From NCBI GenBank assembly GCA_963697355.1, contig CAVONV010000021.1, forward strand, positions 310,001 to 374,000: DNA of 64,000 bases, given 5' to 3'. A program made the translations under genes and the position numbers. Below the pieces are notes generated by a model. The model had not been told where the DNA came from. It ran no database searches and was given only the letters and a program-made list of their open reading frames with translations. This document shows, piece after piece, positions 49,124 through 58,569 of this stretch (positions within the stretch are counted from its first letter, which is position 1; each line of letters opens with the position of its first letter). The DNA is from CAVONV01 sp963697355 (GTDB lineage: Bacteria; Acidobacteriota; Vicinamibacteria; Marinacidobacterales; DATDRI01).

Positions 49124-49284
49124 GGAGGAAGTAGGAAGGAGAAAGCATCCGCACCGCCGGGACGCCCGCCGCATCAGGAACTGAGCTCGTGCTGATGCCC
49201 CTTGCACGTTCCCACTCCCGAGGGAAGCTGGTTGGAAGTGAAATACGCACCTTCATACTTCCTCCTTTATTCTTTCTCCTGCAT
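49124..49284. repeat. Family B repeats in inverted orientation bounding a 100-bp segment
   Basis: GGAGGAAGTAGGAAGGAGAA (about 49124-49148) and its inverted relative CTTCCTCCTTTATTCTTTCT then CCTGCA (about 49256-49284) flank 105 bases of ordinary sequence, a small MITE-like layout. The right arm runs into the 3' end of the glycosyltransferase gene, encoding its last residues LMQEKE. Confidence 0.6.
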
Positions 49285-50355
49285 CAAATCCAGTGCCGCA
49301 TTCAGAACCTCCTTCACTTCAATGGCCTTCAAACAAGCGAAGCGGTCGCTATTGTGGCAGGACTTTCCATGGCAGGGGCTGCAATCCAAACCAGCCCAGA
49401 TGACACGTTGGGGGACTCCCCAGGGATGCCATCGGTTTGGGTCGGAAGAACCGAAGATCCCCACGACGGGCTTGTTGAATGCTGCTGCCAAGTGCATGGG
49501 TCCGCTATCGTTTCCCACGTAGAGTGCGGTGTCGTACATGAGCGCCATCAGTTCGTCGAGTGGCAAATCGAACAACACCGGGAACTCGGGTGCAAACAGG
49601 TCCTCGAGAAAAGAAAGGGCGAGGGCCTCGGAATCGGCGCGTTTCTCTTCCCGGCTCTCTTGACGTCCCAGACGGCGGGCACCGGGAAGGATGAAGATCA
49701 TTTCGTGATCACATCTCTTTCTGAGTTCCCTGGCCACGTCGAGGAAGTGTTCCGCTGGCCATTGCTTCGAGGGGAAACTAGCCGTCGGCTGGAATACGAT
49801 ATAGCGGGAGTGAACCAGTCGCAGCATCTCGGTTCGAGCACAGAGGCGCCGACGAGCGGCGTCGGAGACCTCCAGTCGCAGCGAAAAATCGTGGACCTGG
49901 AGCCCGAGAGCGGTAGCGAGCGAAGCCTGATTGTGCACGGTATGAGTGGCGTCGGGATTTTCGAGCGCTTCTTCGGGTGCGGCGACCCGGTGGTTGTAAG
50001 CAAAGCCGTTTCTATAGATGTCTCGACCCACTCGAACCGGGGCCGCGGTTGCCATCGTTAGCCAGGCGCTCGTGGGGCCACCGTGGAAGTTCAGCACCGC
50101 GTCGAATCGGGTGCGGAGAAGGTGAAGCCCCAAGCGGAGTTTGTCGAGGCCACGCCTGCGGAGCTCGTGAATCTGGTCCACATAGGGATGGTCTTTGAAC
50201 AGAGCGACGAGCTCCTGGTCAAGGGCAACGTGGACCTCCGCCTCCGGCAATCCCTGCCGCAAAGCCCGAAGCGATGGGGTCATGAGGATGGCATCGCCCA
50301 TGGATCGAAGACGGATGCATAGGATTTTGCGAATGGTTCGATGTGGAAAAGACAT
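49267..50355 (-). CDS. Family 9 glycosyltransferase (ADP-heptose:LPS heptosyltransferase-like), 362 aa
   Basis: GT-B fold enzyme with the GT9 opening ILCIRLRSMGDAILMTPSLR and the nucleotide-sugar site YVGNDSGPMHLAAAFNKPVV, GIFGSSDPNRWHPWG. These enzymes add heptose (or a related sugar) to the lipopolysaccharide inner core at the cytosolic face of the inner membrane. A cysteine-rich C-terminus (CSPCHGKSCHNSDRFACLKAI), as in many GT9 proteins, is present. Only about 42 bases separate its start from the icmF promoter, which faces the other way. Confidence 0.92.
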   Translation of the reverse strand: MSFPHRTIRKILCIRLRSMGDAILMTPSLRALRQGLPEAEVHVALDQELVALFKDHPYVDQIHELRRRGLDKLRLGLHLLRTRFDAVLNFHGGPTSAWLTMATAAPVRVGRDIYRNGFAYNHRVAAPEEALENPDATHTVHNQASLATALGLQVHDFSLRLEVSDAARRRLCARTEMLRLVHSRYIVFQPTASFPSKQWPAEHFLDVARELRKRCDHEMIFILPGARRLGRQESREEKRADSEALALSFLEDLFAPEFPVLFDLPLDELMALMYDTALYVGNDSGPMHLAAAFNKPVVGIFGSSDPNRWHPWGVPQRVIWAGLDCSPCHGKSCHNSDRFACLKAIEVKEVLNAALDLMQEKE

Positions 50356-50397
50356 GGAATCTAGTGGACGGTGATCTTATCGCACTCTCGTCGGTTC

Positions 50398-50427
50398 TTG
50401 ACAGGTTAAGTCACCCGTCAGTATCAT
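50398..50427 (+). promoter_or_regulatory. Sigma-70-type promoter for icmF
   Basis: TTGACA (50398-50403), 18-bp spacer, TATCAT (50422-50427). The leader to ATG 50483 would be about 50 bases; no ribosome site is obvious. Confidence 0.6.
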
Positions 50428-50482
50428 AAATGTGCAAAATATGTGATTTCAATGGGTTGAGACGGCTTTCCCTACTAAGACT

Positions 50483-53400
50483 ATGAACTTCACTCCTACG
50501 TATCAGCTCAAAAACAAGGTTCGATTCGTCACCGCGGCGGCGCTCTTCGATGGCCATGACGCATCGATCAACATCTTTCGACGATTGCTTCAAGCGGGAG
50601 GTGTCGAAGTCATTCACCTTGGGCACAACCGCTCTGTCACTGAGATCGTCGAGGCTGCGTTGCAAGAAGACGTCCAGGCCATCGCGGTCAGCTCGTATCA
50701 AGGCGGACATGTCGAGTTCTTCCGCTATATGGTGGACTTGTTGAAAGAGCAAGGTGCTCCAGACATCAAGATATTTGGAGGAGGCGGAGGGGTAATCGTC
50801 CCGCGAGAAGCGCAAACCCTCGAAGAGCACGGAGTTACCAAGATCTATTCTCCCGACGACGGTCGTCGCATGGGACTCAAAGGCATCATCGACGATATGC
50901 TCCAAAGATCCGACTTCGCTCCGACGCCTATCACCCGGAACGGAGATCTCGCGTGGCTAAACAGCGAGAACGTTGTTCCTTTGGCTCGTCTCATCACCCA
51001 AACCGAGCTCGATGGTGCGGGGCCGGGGCTGCCTTCCACGTTCTCGAATCTTCTCCAAGAAAAGGCTGCTGAACGAAAGGTCCCCGTAGTCGGTTTTACC
51101 GGAACGGGGGGATCTGGAAAGAGCTCCTTGGTCGACGAGCTCGTGCGACGCTTCCTTCTCGACTTCGGCGAAATGAAGATCGGCGTCTTGTCCGTGGACC
51201 CCACCAAACGAAAAACGGGCGGGGCACTGTTGGGCGACCGGATTCGAATGAACGCCATCCACAATCCCCGGGTTTATATGCGCAGCTTCGCCACGCGAGG
51301 GTCGGCATCCGAGCTTTCCATGGCAACGCAAGCGGCCATTCGGATTCTGAAGGCATCCGGGTTCGACGTGATTTTCGTGGAGACGAGTGGTATCGGACAA
51401 GGTGCCTCGGGTGTTGTAGACATTTCGGATATCAGTCTCTATGTCATGACGCCCGAGTACGGCGCGGCTTCCCAGCTCGAGAAAATCGACATGCTGGATT
51501 ATGCGGACTTCGTAGCCGTCAATAAGTATGACCGGCAAGGTGCGGAGGACGCCCTGAGGGATGTCCGCAAACAGCTTCGTCGAAACCAACAAATCGCACA
51601 CGAAGTCCCGGACGAGGCGCTGCCGGTTTTCGGGACCATAGCGAGTCAGTTCAACGACAGAGGAGTTACAGCGCTTTATTTGGGTTTGGTCGCGAGGCTC
51701 GAAGAGATCGCGGGCAAGGCCTACTCCTCTCAACTCGCGGTTCCGAAAGGCGTTGTCACCGGGGACCGCCATCCCGTTATCCCGGGTGAGCGCGTGCGGT
51801 ATCTCACCGAGATTGCCGAGACCGCTCGTTCCGAGCGAGACTGGGTCGAGCAGCAAGTGGCGTTGGCCCGGCGCCTCTATCGTCTCGATGGCGCAGCAAG
51901 GGAGTGCGACGATGCCGCGTCCAGCGAAGCCATTGGGAAACGGTTCGATGAGCTCAAAGCGGAGCTCGATCCTCGATGTTGGAGATTCATCGAAGGTTGG
52001 GACCTTCTCAAACAGAAGTATGCCGGCGAGACCTACGTTTTCAAGGTGCGCGATAAGGAGATATCCGTCTCAACTGGCAAAGAAACTCTCTCCGGCACTC
52101 GTATTCCCAAAGTGATATTACCGCGCTACGAGGATTGGGGAGCCATCTTGGAGTTCCAGCTCAAGGAGAATCTGCCCGGCAGCTATCCCTACACGGCGGG
52201 AGTGTACCCGTTCAAGAGGCGAGGAGAGGAACCACGGCGTCAGTTTGCCGGCGAAGGAGGTCCGGACAGGACGAACCGGCGTTTTCACTACCTGAGTCGA
52301 AATGACAAAGCGAAGCGTTTATCCACCGCTTTCGATAGTGTGACATTGTACGGGGAGGACCCGGATGAGCGTCCCGATATCTACGGGAAGATCGGCGAAG
52401 GTGGCGTTGCCATAGCCACATTAGATGATATGAAGAGGCTTTACGCGGGCTTTGACCTCACTGATCCGATGACCAGTGTTTCCATGACCATCAATGGCCC
52501 AGCTCCCGCTATCCTTGCAATGTTCTTCAACACTGCCATCGATCAAGAAGTGGACAAGTTCAAAGGAAAGCATGGAAGGAAGCCAAACGACGAAGAGCGC
52601 GAGCGCATCAAAGAAGACACGCTCAAAGTCGTGCGTGGAACCGTGCAAGCCGATATCCTCAAAGAGGACCAAGCGCAAAACACCTGCATCTTTTCCATCG
52701 AGTTCGCGTTGCGAGTCATGGGGGATGTCCAGCAGTATTTCATCGACAACGGGATCCGGAATTTCTACTCCGTTTCCATCTCGGGCTATCACATCGCCGA
52801 AGCGGGAGCCAATCCCATCACCCAGTTGGCATTTACGATGGCCAATGGCTTCACCTACGTGGAGTACTATTTGTCACGGGGCATGCATATCGACGATTTT
52901 GCTCCCAACCTTTCTTTTTTCTTCAGCAGCGGACTCGATCCGGAGTACTCGGTCATGGGTCGTGTGGCGCGGCGAATTTGGGCACGCGTCATGAAGAATC
53001 GATATGGTGGAAACGAGCGAAGTCAGATGTTCAAGTATCATATCCAGACATCAGGCCGCTCACTCCACGCCCAAGAGATCCAGTTCAACGACATTCGGAC
53101 CACGCTTCAGGCATTGACGGCCATTTATGACAATTGCAACTCACTGCATACCAATTCCTACGACGAGGCGATTACGACGCCGACGGCCGAGTCAGTGCGC
53201 CGGGCGATGGCCATCCAACAGATTATCAATAAGGAGTTTGGGATGACCGTGAACGAGAATCCTTTACAGGGCTCGTTCATCATGGAAGAGCTGACCGACC
53301 TGGTTGAAGAGGCCGTGTTGGCCGAGTATGAGCGGCTGAGTCAAAGGGGCGGGGTGCTCGGAGCCATCGAATTGCAGTATCAACGGAGCCGCATTCAGGA

Positions 53401-53740
53401 AGAATCCCTGCTCTATGAGCTCAAGAAGGACAGCGGAGAGCTTCCCATCGTTGGGGTCAATACGTTTCTCGATCCCGAAGCGTCGGCAGGCTTGATTCCA
53501 GAGGATATTGAGTTGGCCCGGGCAACGCCGGAAGAAAAGCTCGAGCAAATCGACAACCTGAGGGCCTTCCAAAAACGCAATGAAGCCGAGACCCCCAATG
53601 CCCTGGCCCGCTTGAAGGAGGCCGCCCTCACGGGTGGCAACATCTTCGCAGAGCTCATGGAGGCGGTCCGAGTCGCGAGTCTCGGTCAAATCACGCATGC
53701 GATGTACGAGGTCGGTGGGCAGTATCGGAGAGCGATGTAG
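50483..53740 (+). CDS. icmF: Fused isobutyryl-CoA mutase (B12 domain + G-protein chaperone + mutase)
   Basis: 1085 aa, the normal length of IcmF. Order: B12-binding domain (about 10-145; FDGHDASINIFRRLLQAGG, HLGHNRSV, FGGGGGVIVP), a MeaB-like GTPase (about 190-450; P-loop GFTGTGGSGKSS near 205, VDPTKRKTGGALLGDRIRM, NKYDR), then the TIM-barrel mutase (about 560-1085; YTAGVYPFKRRGEEP, TLYGEDPDERPDIYGKIGEGG, GYHIAEAGANPITQLAFTMA). It rearranges isobutyryl-CoA and n-butyryl-CoA, or a related acyl-CoA, using adenosylcobalamin, with its own chaperone for cofactor loading. As typical for IcmF, the DxHxxG motif has Ser for the Gly. A separate B12-binding protein gene follows after a short repeat. Confidence 0.95.
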   Translation: MNFTPTYQLKNKVRFVTAAALFDGHDASINIFRRLLQAGGVEVIHLGHNRSVTEIVEAALQEDVQAIAVSSYQGGHVEFFRYMVDLLKEQGAPDIKIFGGGGGVIVPREAQTLEEHGVTKIYSPDDGRRMGLKGIIDDMLQRSDFAPTPITRNGDLAWLNSENVVPLARLITQTELDGAGPGLPSTFSNLLQEKAAERKVPVVGFTGTGGSGKSSLVDELVRRFLLDFGEMKIGVLSVDPTKRKTGGALLGDRIRMNAIHNPRVYMRSFATRGSASELSMATQAAIRILKASGFDVIFVETSGIGQGASGVVDISDISLYVMTPEYGAASQLEKIDMLDYADFVAVNKYDRQGAEDALRDVRKQLRRNQQIAHEVPDEALPVFGTIASQFNDRGVTALYLGLVARLEEIAGKAYSSQLAVPKGVVTGDRHPVIPGERVRYLTEIAETARSERDWVEQQVALARRLYRLDGAARECDDAASSEAIGKRFDELKAELDPRCWRFIEGWDLLKQKYAGETYVFKVRDKEISVSTGKETLSGTRIPKVILPRYEDWGAILEFQLKENLPGSYPYTAGVYPFKRRGEEPRRQFAGEGGPDRTNRRFHYLSRNDKAKRLSTAFDSVTLYGEDPDERPDIYGKIGEGGVAIATLDDMKRLYAGFDLTDPMTSVSMTINGPAPAILAMFFNTAIDQEVDKFKGKHGRKPNDEERERIKEDTLKVVRGTVQADILKEDQAQNTCIFSIEFALRVMGDVQQYFIDNGIRNFYSVSISGYHIAEAGANPITQLAFTMANGFTYVEYYLSRGMHIDDFAPNLSFFFSSGLDPEYSVMGRVARRIWARVMKNRYGGNERSQMFKYHIQTSGRSLHAQEIQFNDIRTTLQALTAIYDNCNSLHTNSYDEAITTPTAESVRRAMAIQQIINKEFGMTVNENPLQGSFIMEELTDLVEEAVLAEYERLSQRGGVLGAIELQYQRSRIQEESLLYELKKDSGELPIVGVNTFLDPEASAGLIPEDIELARATPEEKLEQIDNLRAFQKRNEAETPNALARLKEAALTGGNIFAELMEAVRVASLGQITHAMYEVGGQYRRAM

Positions 53741-53771
53741 AGCAAGAACTCAGGAAATCAGGAAATCAGGA
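53741..53771 (+). repeat. Short tandem repeat (GGAAATCA) carrying the next gene's ribosome site
   Basis: CAAGAACTCAGGAAATCAGG followed by AAATCAGGA: one family A unit then three GGAAATCA octamers. The last copy supplies the AGGA directly before ATG 53772. Confidence 0.6.
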
Positions 53772-54179
53772 ATGAAGAAGACGGATCGGCAGGTGCCGTT
53801 TAGGATACTCATTGCTAAGCCAGGACTCGATGGTCATGATCGAGGCGCTCTCGTGGTGGCTCGCGCACTTCGTGACGCGGGCCTCGAGGTGATCTACTCC
53901 GGACTCCGACAGACGCCCGAGCAGATCGTCGAAGCCGCATTGCAGGAGGATGTGGATGCTATCGGGGTATCCATACTGTCCGGAGCCCACAACTATCTGC
54001 TAGGTCGCATCGTGGAGCTGTTGAAGAAAAAAGAGATGGACGATGTCTTGGTCTTTGTTGGTGGCATCATCCCCGACGAAGATATACCGGTTTTGAAAAA
54101 GATGGGAGTCGCTGAGGTCTTTCAGCCCGGTAGCTCTCTCGAGAACGTCGTAGAGAAGATTCGAAATCATCCACGATGA
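53772..54179 (+). CDS. Stand-alone cobalamin-binding subunit of a methylmalonyl-CoA-mutase-type enzyme, 135 aa
   Basis: A complete B12-binding Rossmann domain with the canonical DxHxxG: LDGHDRGALVVARALRD, then EVIYSGLRQTPEQIVEAALQ, DAIGVSILSGAHNYLLGRIV (SxL) and FVGGIIPDEDIPVLKKMGVA (GG). This is the small-subunit type that pairs with a separate catalytic subunit, as in archaeal and some bacterial methylmalonyl-CoA mutases. It lies 31 bases after icmF, probably in one transcript, although IcmF already has its own B12 domain. No separate mutase large subunit is in the window. Starts at ATG 53772. Confidence 0.92.
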   Translation: MKKTDRQVPFRILIAKPGLDGHDRGALVVARALRDAGLEVIYSGLRQTPEQIVEAALQEDVDAIGVSILSGAHNYLLGRIVELLKKKEMDDVLVFVGGIIPDEDIPVLKKMGVAEVFQPGSSLENVVEKIRNHPR

Positions 54180-54290
54180 AGTTGTGGCGAGTGTGGTGGT
54201 GATCCCACACATATTGATGTCCAGAAGTGGCCGGAGTGGCAGGGGAAGAGCTATCCCATAGGTAGAAAAGGAATTACGATGGCGCCTGGC

Positions 54291-54320
54291 TTGACAGCCG
54301 AGCGCCGATCGTGTTAACCT
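54291..54320 (+). promoter_or_regulatory. Sigma-70-type promoter with extended -10 for the receiver-domain gene
   Basis: TTGACA (54291-54296), 18-bp spacer, TAACCT (54315-54320), preceded by TGT (extended -10). The leader is about 70 bases, ending GGAGGGGCG before ATG 54397. Confidence 0.55.
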
Positions 54321-54396
54321 TTTAAAATCGCTGATTCGCCAATTTCGGTAGAAACGTTCCGGCTTTCTATACCTTCGGGTTGTGCAAGGAGGGGCG

Positions 54397-56197
54397 ATGG
54401 GACACACGATCCTGCTCGCCGACGATAGCATCACCATTCAGAAGGTCATTGAGTTGACCTTTTCGGACGAAGACTTCACGCTCCATACCGTCGGGAACGG
54501 GCAGAAGGCAATTGAAGAGATCCGCGCGGTCACGCCCGACATTGTTCTCTGTGACATCATCATGCCAGAGAAGAACGGCTATGAAGTGTGTGAGTTCATT
54601 AAGACGGCTAATGATCTCAAGCATATTCCCGTGCTGTTGTTGACGGGTGCTTTTGAGCCCTTCGATCAGGATAGAGCAAAGAAAGCGGGCTGTGACGGGT
54701 TCCTTGCAAAACCTTTCGAACCCCAGACGTTGATTTCCAAGGTCAAGGAATTGCTGGCTACGGCGACCGCAAAACCCGCATCCGCCGCTCCGGTGGTGCC
54801 AGAAACGCCGACGGCTCCACCGCCGCCGGTCGCTGACCTTGCTCCGGAACCGTCCATGGCACCTTCGACGGTGGAGATGTCGTTCGCTCCTGAAATGCTA
54901 GACACGCCAGTGCCAGAAGATCCAGCACCCTTGGAAGATGAGGGCGCAACGCTCATGGTGGACAGCCTTGCAGTAGAGGCAGGGCAGAAGGAGCTTTCAG
55001 TAGAGTCTGGTGATCAGACCGTTCTTCTGGGAGGGGATGATACGCCGACCGTACCGAGCGAGGATATCTGGAAGGAGGTTCAGCGAGCACCTGAGGTGCC
55101 TGTGCCCGCTCCATTGGAAACGCCTCCAGCACCTGTTGACGAAGGTACAGCCCTTTACATGCCGCCGACGGAAGAATCACTGCTGACTTCGCCCGGGTCC
55201 GTGGACGCCGGGGCGGGATTCGATGATTTTGTGGCCCCTACGCCCGAGCCCGCGGTACCAACGCCTGAGCCTTTAGCGCCAATGCCCGAGGCCACGATGA
55301 CTCCGCCCGAGCCGGCACCGACAACGAACGATGACGACGCATGGGTGCTACCAGCGTCTGATGAGCCGCCGGAACCGCAGCCAGCAGAGCCCGAGCTTAC
55401 GCCGTTGGGAGATTTTGGCGGGTTTGATGATTTCTCAACATCTGATCCCAGGGTAGAAGAGCAGGCTACGGTTGTAATGGAACCGCCGTCTTTCGCGCCG
55501 GAGCCAGATCCGCCCATCGCCGGCTTGGAAGCCAGTTTTCCGCCGATGGAGATGCCGGATGCACCGCTGACTCCTGATGCCCCCATGGTTTTCGAGGCCC
55601 CCGTTGAGCCAGAGAAGCCTTTTTTCGCGGAGGCTCCCGTCGAGGCCGCGCCATCGATATCCGATCTACCGCTGATGCCGGAGCCGGAAGCCCTGGATGT
55701 ACCGCCGACCGCCGCGGAAGCTTTTCCCACGGTGGAGCCACCGCCACCGATCGAGCCCGCGACGATCGAGGAGCCGAGTCCTTTCATCGAACCCAGCCCG
55801 GTTATGGAAGCGCCTCCGGATTCTGTCTCCCGAAGTCGATGAATCTCCAGAGCCTATTCCTCCGGCTCCGATTGAGGAGGAACCCATCTTCGAAGTGTCA
55901 CCTCCTATCGAAGAGCCCATCTTAGAGCCCTCGGTTTTGGAGCCGCCTGCCCCTGAAGCACCGGTTTTCACGCCTCTGGAACCGCCGCAGTCGTCGACCG
56001 CAGCACCGGCAACGCTCCAGGAGACCGAAACCATGCCTCAAAATGTCGATGCGCTAGTGGACCAAATCGCCGAGCGAGTGGTTGCCAAGCTTTCGGAGAA
56101 AGTCGTCCAGGAGCTCGCTTGGGAGGTCGTCCCGGATATGGCCGAAACGCTCATCCAGAGGGAGATCGACGCGCTCAAAGCAAAGATGCCGAAATAA
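54397..56197 (+). CDS. Response-regulator receiver protein with long Pro/Glu-rich linker, interrupted by a frameshift
   Basis: The receiver domain (residues 1-125) is intact: LLADDSITIQK, phospho-acceptor Asp 53 in LCDIIMPEKNGYE, LLLTGAF and FLAKPFEP. A roughly 420-residue Pro/Glu/Ala-rich, presumably disordered linker follows. The first frame stops at 55842; the +1 frame continues the same composition (SPEVDESPEPIPPAPIEEEP) and ends with a conserved amphipathic tail, VDALVDQIAERVVAKLSEKV, VQELAWEVVPDMAETLIQ. One extra base near 55805-55830 explains the break. The tail is a typical ending for such linker proteins in this phylum. Likely signalling or motility-type adaptor; no output domain recognised. 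GGAGGGG supports the start. Confidence 0.85.
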
Positions 56198-56306
56198 GAG
56201 TCAGAACAGAACAAAAGGGGATTGAGGGACGACCCCTCTCTCCCCTTTAGCTTTTTCCGCCCTTTTGCACTCTGCACGCGCAAGTTGATGGACGCACGGA
56301 AGTCCA

Positions 56307-57026
56307 ATGAGCTCACCTGCCAAGAAAGAAACAACCGCAACACCGCTTTCTTTGCAGGAAGAGGACTACTACGCCGTTATTGAACGATACTTCGTGAATC
56401 TTCGTGGAAGCCCACTCTTCATTGCACCTCGAGATTGGCAGCTCATCCACTCGTGGCTCGAGAAGCAGATCCCTCTGGAGGTTGTAAAGGAAGGGCTGGA
56501 CCGCGCTTTCGAAAAACGAAAATCGACACGACCTGTTCGTGGCCTTTCCTATTGTCGCCAAACGGTGGAATCCACTTACCGTCGTCATTGCGAAGCGCTG
56601 ACGGGTACTCATCGAGAGGAGGAAGGTGGAGAAGTGGCTGTCACTGCCCAGCACCATCTTCTCGAGCTTGCCTCGCAATTGGAAAAGGCCGGCCACGCGC
56701 ACGAAACGTCGCATCCGGTGTTGTCCGAGGCGATGGCGCGGTTGGCTCAACGGCTCGCCTGTCTCGCTGCCGAACAGACGAAGTCGAGTCAATTCAATGA
56801 CATCGAGGCGGAGCTCCAACAGATGGATGACGAACTGCTGAGAGTCGGCGACCGTTCGATGAACGAAGAACAACGCCGACATTGTTGGGAGGAAGCGGGT
56901 AAAGCCTTAGAGCGCTACCAGTCGCGCATGCCAGAGGACGTCTACTCCTCCGCGTTACAGAGTGCGTACCGCAAGCGTGTGCGCGCTCACTTTGGACTAC
57001 CTGCCCTTAGTCTCTTGCATATCTAG
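56307..57026 (+). CDS. Conserved hypothetical protein, 239 aa
   Basis: Cytosolic, mostly helical, no signal or membrane segment. The N-terminal half has a recognisable conserved-looking block (YYAVIERYFVNLRGSPLFIA, PRDWQLIHSWLEKQIPLEVV, RGLSYCRQTVESTYRR); the C-terminal half is Gln/Glu/Arg-rich helix. I cannot name a family or function. Follows the receiver protein gene by about 110 bases in the same direction and precedes an rRNA methyltransferase. Confidence 0.75.
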   Translation: MSSPAKKETTATPLSLQEEDYYAVIERYFVNLRGSPLFIAPRDWQLIHSWLEKQIPLEVVKEGLDRAFEKRKSTRPVRGLSYCRQTVESTYRRHCEALTGTHREEEGGEVAVTAQHHLLELASQLEKAGHAHETSHPVLSEAMARLAQRLACLAAEQTKSSQFNDIEAELQQMDDELLRVGDRSMNEEQRRHCWEEAGKALERYQSRMPEDVYSSALQSAYRKRVRAHFGLPALSLLHI

Positions 57027-57104
57027 GGTCGGCAGTCAAGCAGTCAAGAGAAGACCCAGCTCGTTCGGCTTTGTGTCTCGCCCGACTTACGTTAACTTCT
57101 TCCT

Positions 57105-58427
57105 ATGTCCCAGCCCAATCAGTTCGAAGTGACCATCGAGAAGATCGTCGCGGGAGGTGATGGTTTAGCCCGACACGAAGGTCAGGTCGTATTCGTGCCT
57201 CGGTCCGCCCCAGGCGACCGCGTCATCGTCGAAGCGGTTGAGAGACGGCGCGACTACCTGCGTGCTAATGTCGTTCAGATCAAGCGATCATCTGCGAAGC
57301 GACGCCAGCCTCCATGTGATTTCTACGGATTGTGTGGCGGTTGCTCGCTCATGCATCTCGATATCGACGCGCAACTCCAAGTCAAGAAGGGCATCCTCTT
57401 CGAGAGCCTGAGCCGGGCTGGTCATCTCGACTTCAAAGGCCCCATCACCTTTCACTCCGCTCACGAGTCGGGCTATAGAATCAGGTCTCGCTTTCACGTG
57501 CAGCAGGGCCCGCGAAAGACCGTTGTGGGATTCAAGGAACGCGGCAGTCATCGCCTGGTCGATGTTTCCCGGTGTCTTCAGATCTCCTCCGAGGCGAATG
57601 TTGTCCTGGAACTGACTCGAGGATGGATTGCGGCCAGAAAGGCGCGATCCCGGGAAATTGTCACCTTTGAGATCATTGAATCGAATATTGGTTCTGCTGG
57701 AGCAAAACAAGGGAGGATCCTCCTCCATTTTGTCGTCAAGAAACATATAGGACTGTCGCGACGAGAGCTCGCGGAGTTCGCGAAACAGGCGCGTCTCCAA
57801 GGGGTGGTCGTTACCGAGGAAGAGGGGAGAGCGAAGGATTGGCATTTCGAAATTGGCGACTCGGGGATCGTTCATCGAGTGGGAAACATAGACTATCGAA
57901 CCCGCCCTGGGAGTTTTTTTCAGGTCAATCAGTATCTAGTCGAAAGCCTGGTGCGCGAAACGGTTTCTTCCAAGCATATCGACAACGGCTCTGCCGTCGA
58001 TCTCTATTGCGGGGTAGGACTTTTCACGCTACCCATGGCAAAGCTTGCCCGACGCGTATTGGGCGTCGAATCGTCTTCCTCGGCCATTGTCGATGCGCGG
58101 GCGAACGCGCGCGCGGCGGGAGTGGATAATGTCGAGTTCGTGGAATGCACTGCCGGTGGCTATAGCGAAAGGGTGGGATTCGCAGGGGTCGATGTTGTCG
58201 TCGCAGATCCACCCCGTGGCGGTCTGGCACCGGCAGTGGTGCAGGCCCTCACGGCGCATCCGCCGAAACAACTCCGCTACGTATCTTGTGATGCACCTGC
58301 CTTGGGCCGAGACGCCGGACAATTGGCGCGGGCGGGGCTCATTCTCGAGCGGTTGGTCCTGCTGGATCTGTTCCCCAACACACACCACTTCGAAACCATT
58401 GCAATCTTTGGACTCTGGGGTCCCTGA
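57105..58427 (+). CDS. TRAM-domain 23S rRNA (uracil-C5)-methyltransferase, RlmD/RumA type, 440 aa
   Basis: N-terminal TRAM domain (residues 1-62; IEKIVAGGDGLARHEGQVVF, VPRSAPGDRV), Fe-S cysteines (CDFYGLCGGCSLMH), and a C-terminal SAM domain: VDLYCGVGLFTLPMAKLARR, DVVVADPPRGGL, and the catalytic cysteine in YVSCDAPALGRD. The residues after SCD are A-P-A in place of the usual P-A-T. It methylates a uridine of 23S rRNA (m5U) from SAM. RlmC/RlmD/RlmCD cannot be told apart by eye. Confidence 0.92.
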   Translation: MSQPNQFEVTIEKIVAGGDGLARHEGQVVFVPRSAPGDRVIVEAVERRRDYLRANVVQIKRSSAKRRQPPCDFYGLCGGCSLMHLDIDAQLQVKKGILFESLSRAGHLDFKGPITFHSAHESGYRIRSRFHVQQGPRKTVVGFKERGSHRLVDVSRCLQISSEANVVLELTRGWIAARKARSREIVTFEIIESNIGSAGAKQGRILLHFVVKKHIGLSRRELAEFAKQARLQGVVVTEEEGRAKDWHFEIGDSGIVHRVGNIDYRTRPGSFFQVNQYLVESLVRETVSSKHIDNGSAVDLYCGVGLFTLPMAKLARRVLGVESSSSAIVDARANARAAGVDNVEFVECTAGGYSERVGFAGVDVVVADPPRGGLAPAVVQALTAHPPKQLRYVSCDAPALGRDAGQLARAGLILERLVLLDLFPNTHHFETIAIFGLWGP

Positions 58428-58569
58428 TCACGATGTCGCCTCCATCGGCATCGGGGGAGATCTCCCGCTCGGGATCGCCGAGAAGTTTGACGTTGACGGC
58501 CGGGGACGTGAGGGTCGATACTAGTGTTTGTACCCCAAAGGACATCCTCCTCGACAAGGGAAAAAAGCA

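Noticed and set aside
49189..50061. A 290-residue plus-strand frame
   Set aside because: Antisense to the family 9 glycosyltransferase gene, which has clear motifs on the minus strand.
50483..53740. IcmF in the sense of a type VI secretion protein
   Set aside because: Same name, different protein: the B12, GTPase and mutase domains show it is isobutyryl-CoA mutase.
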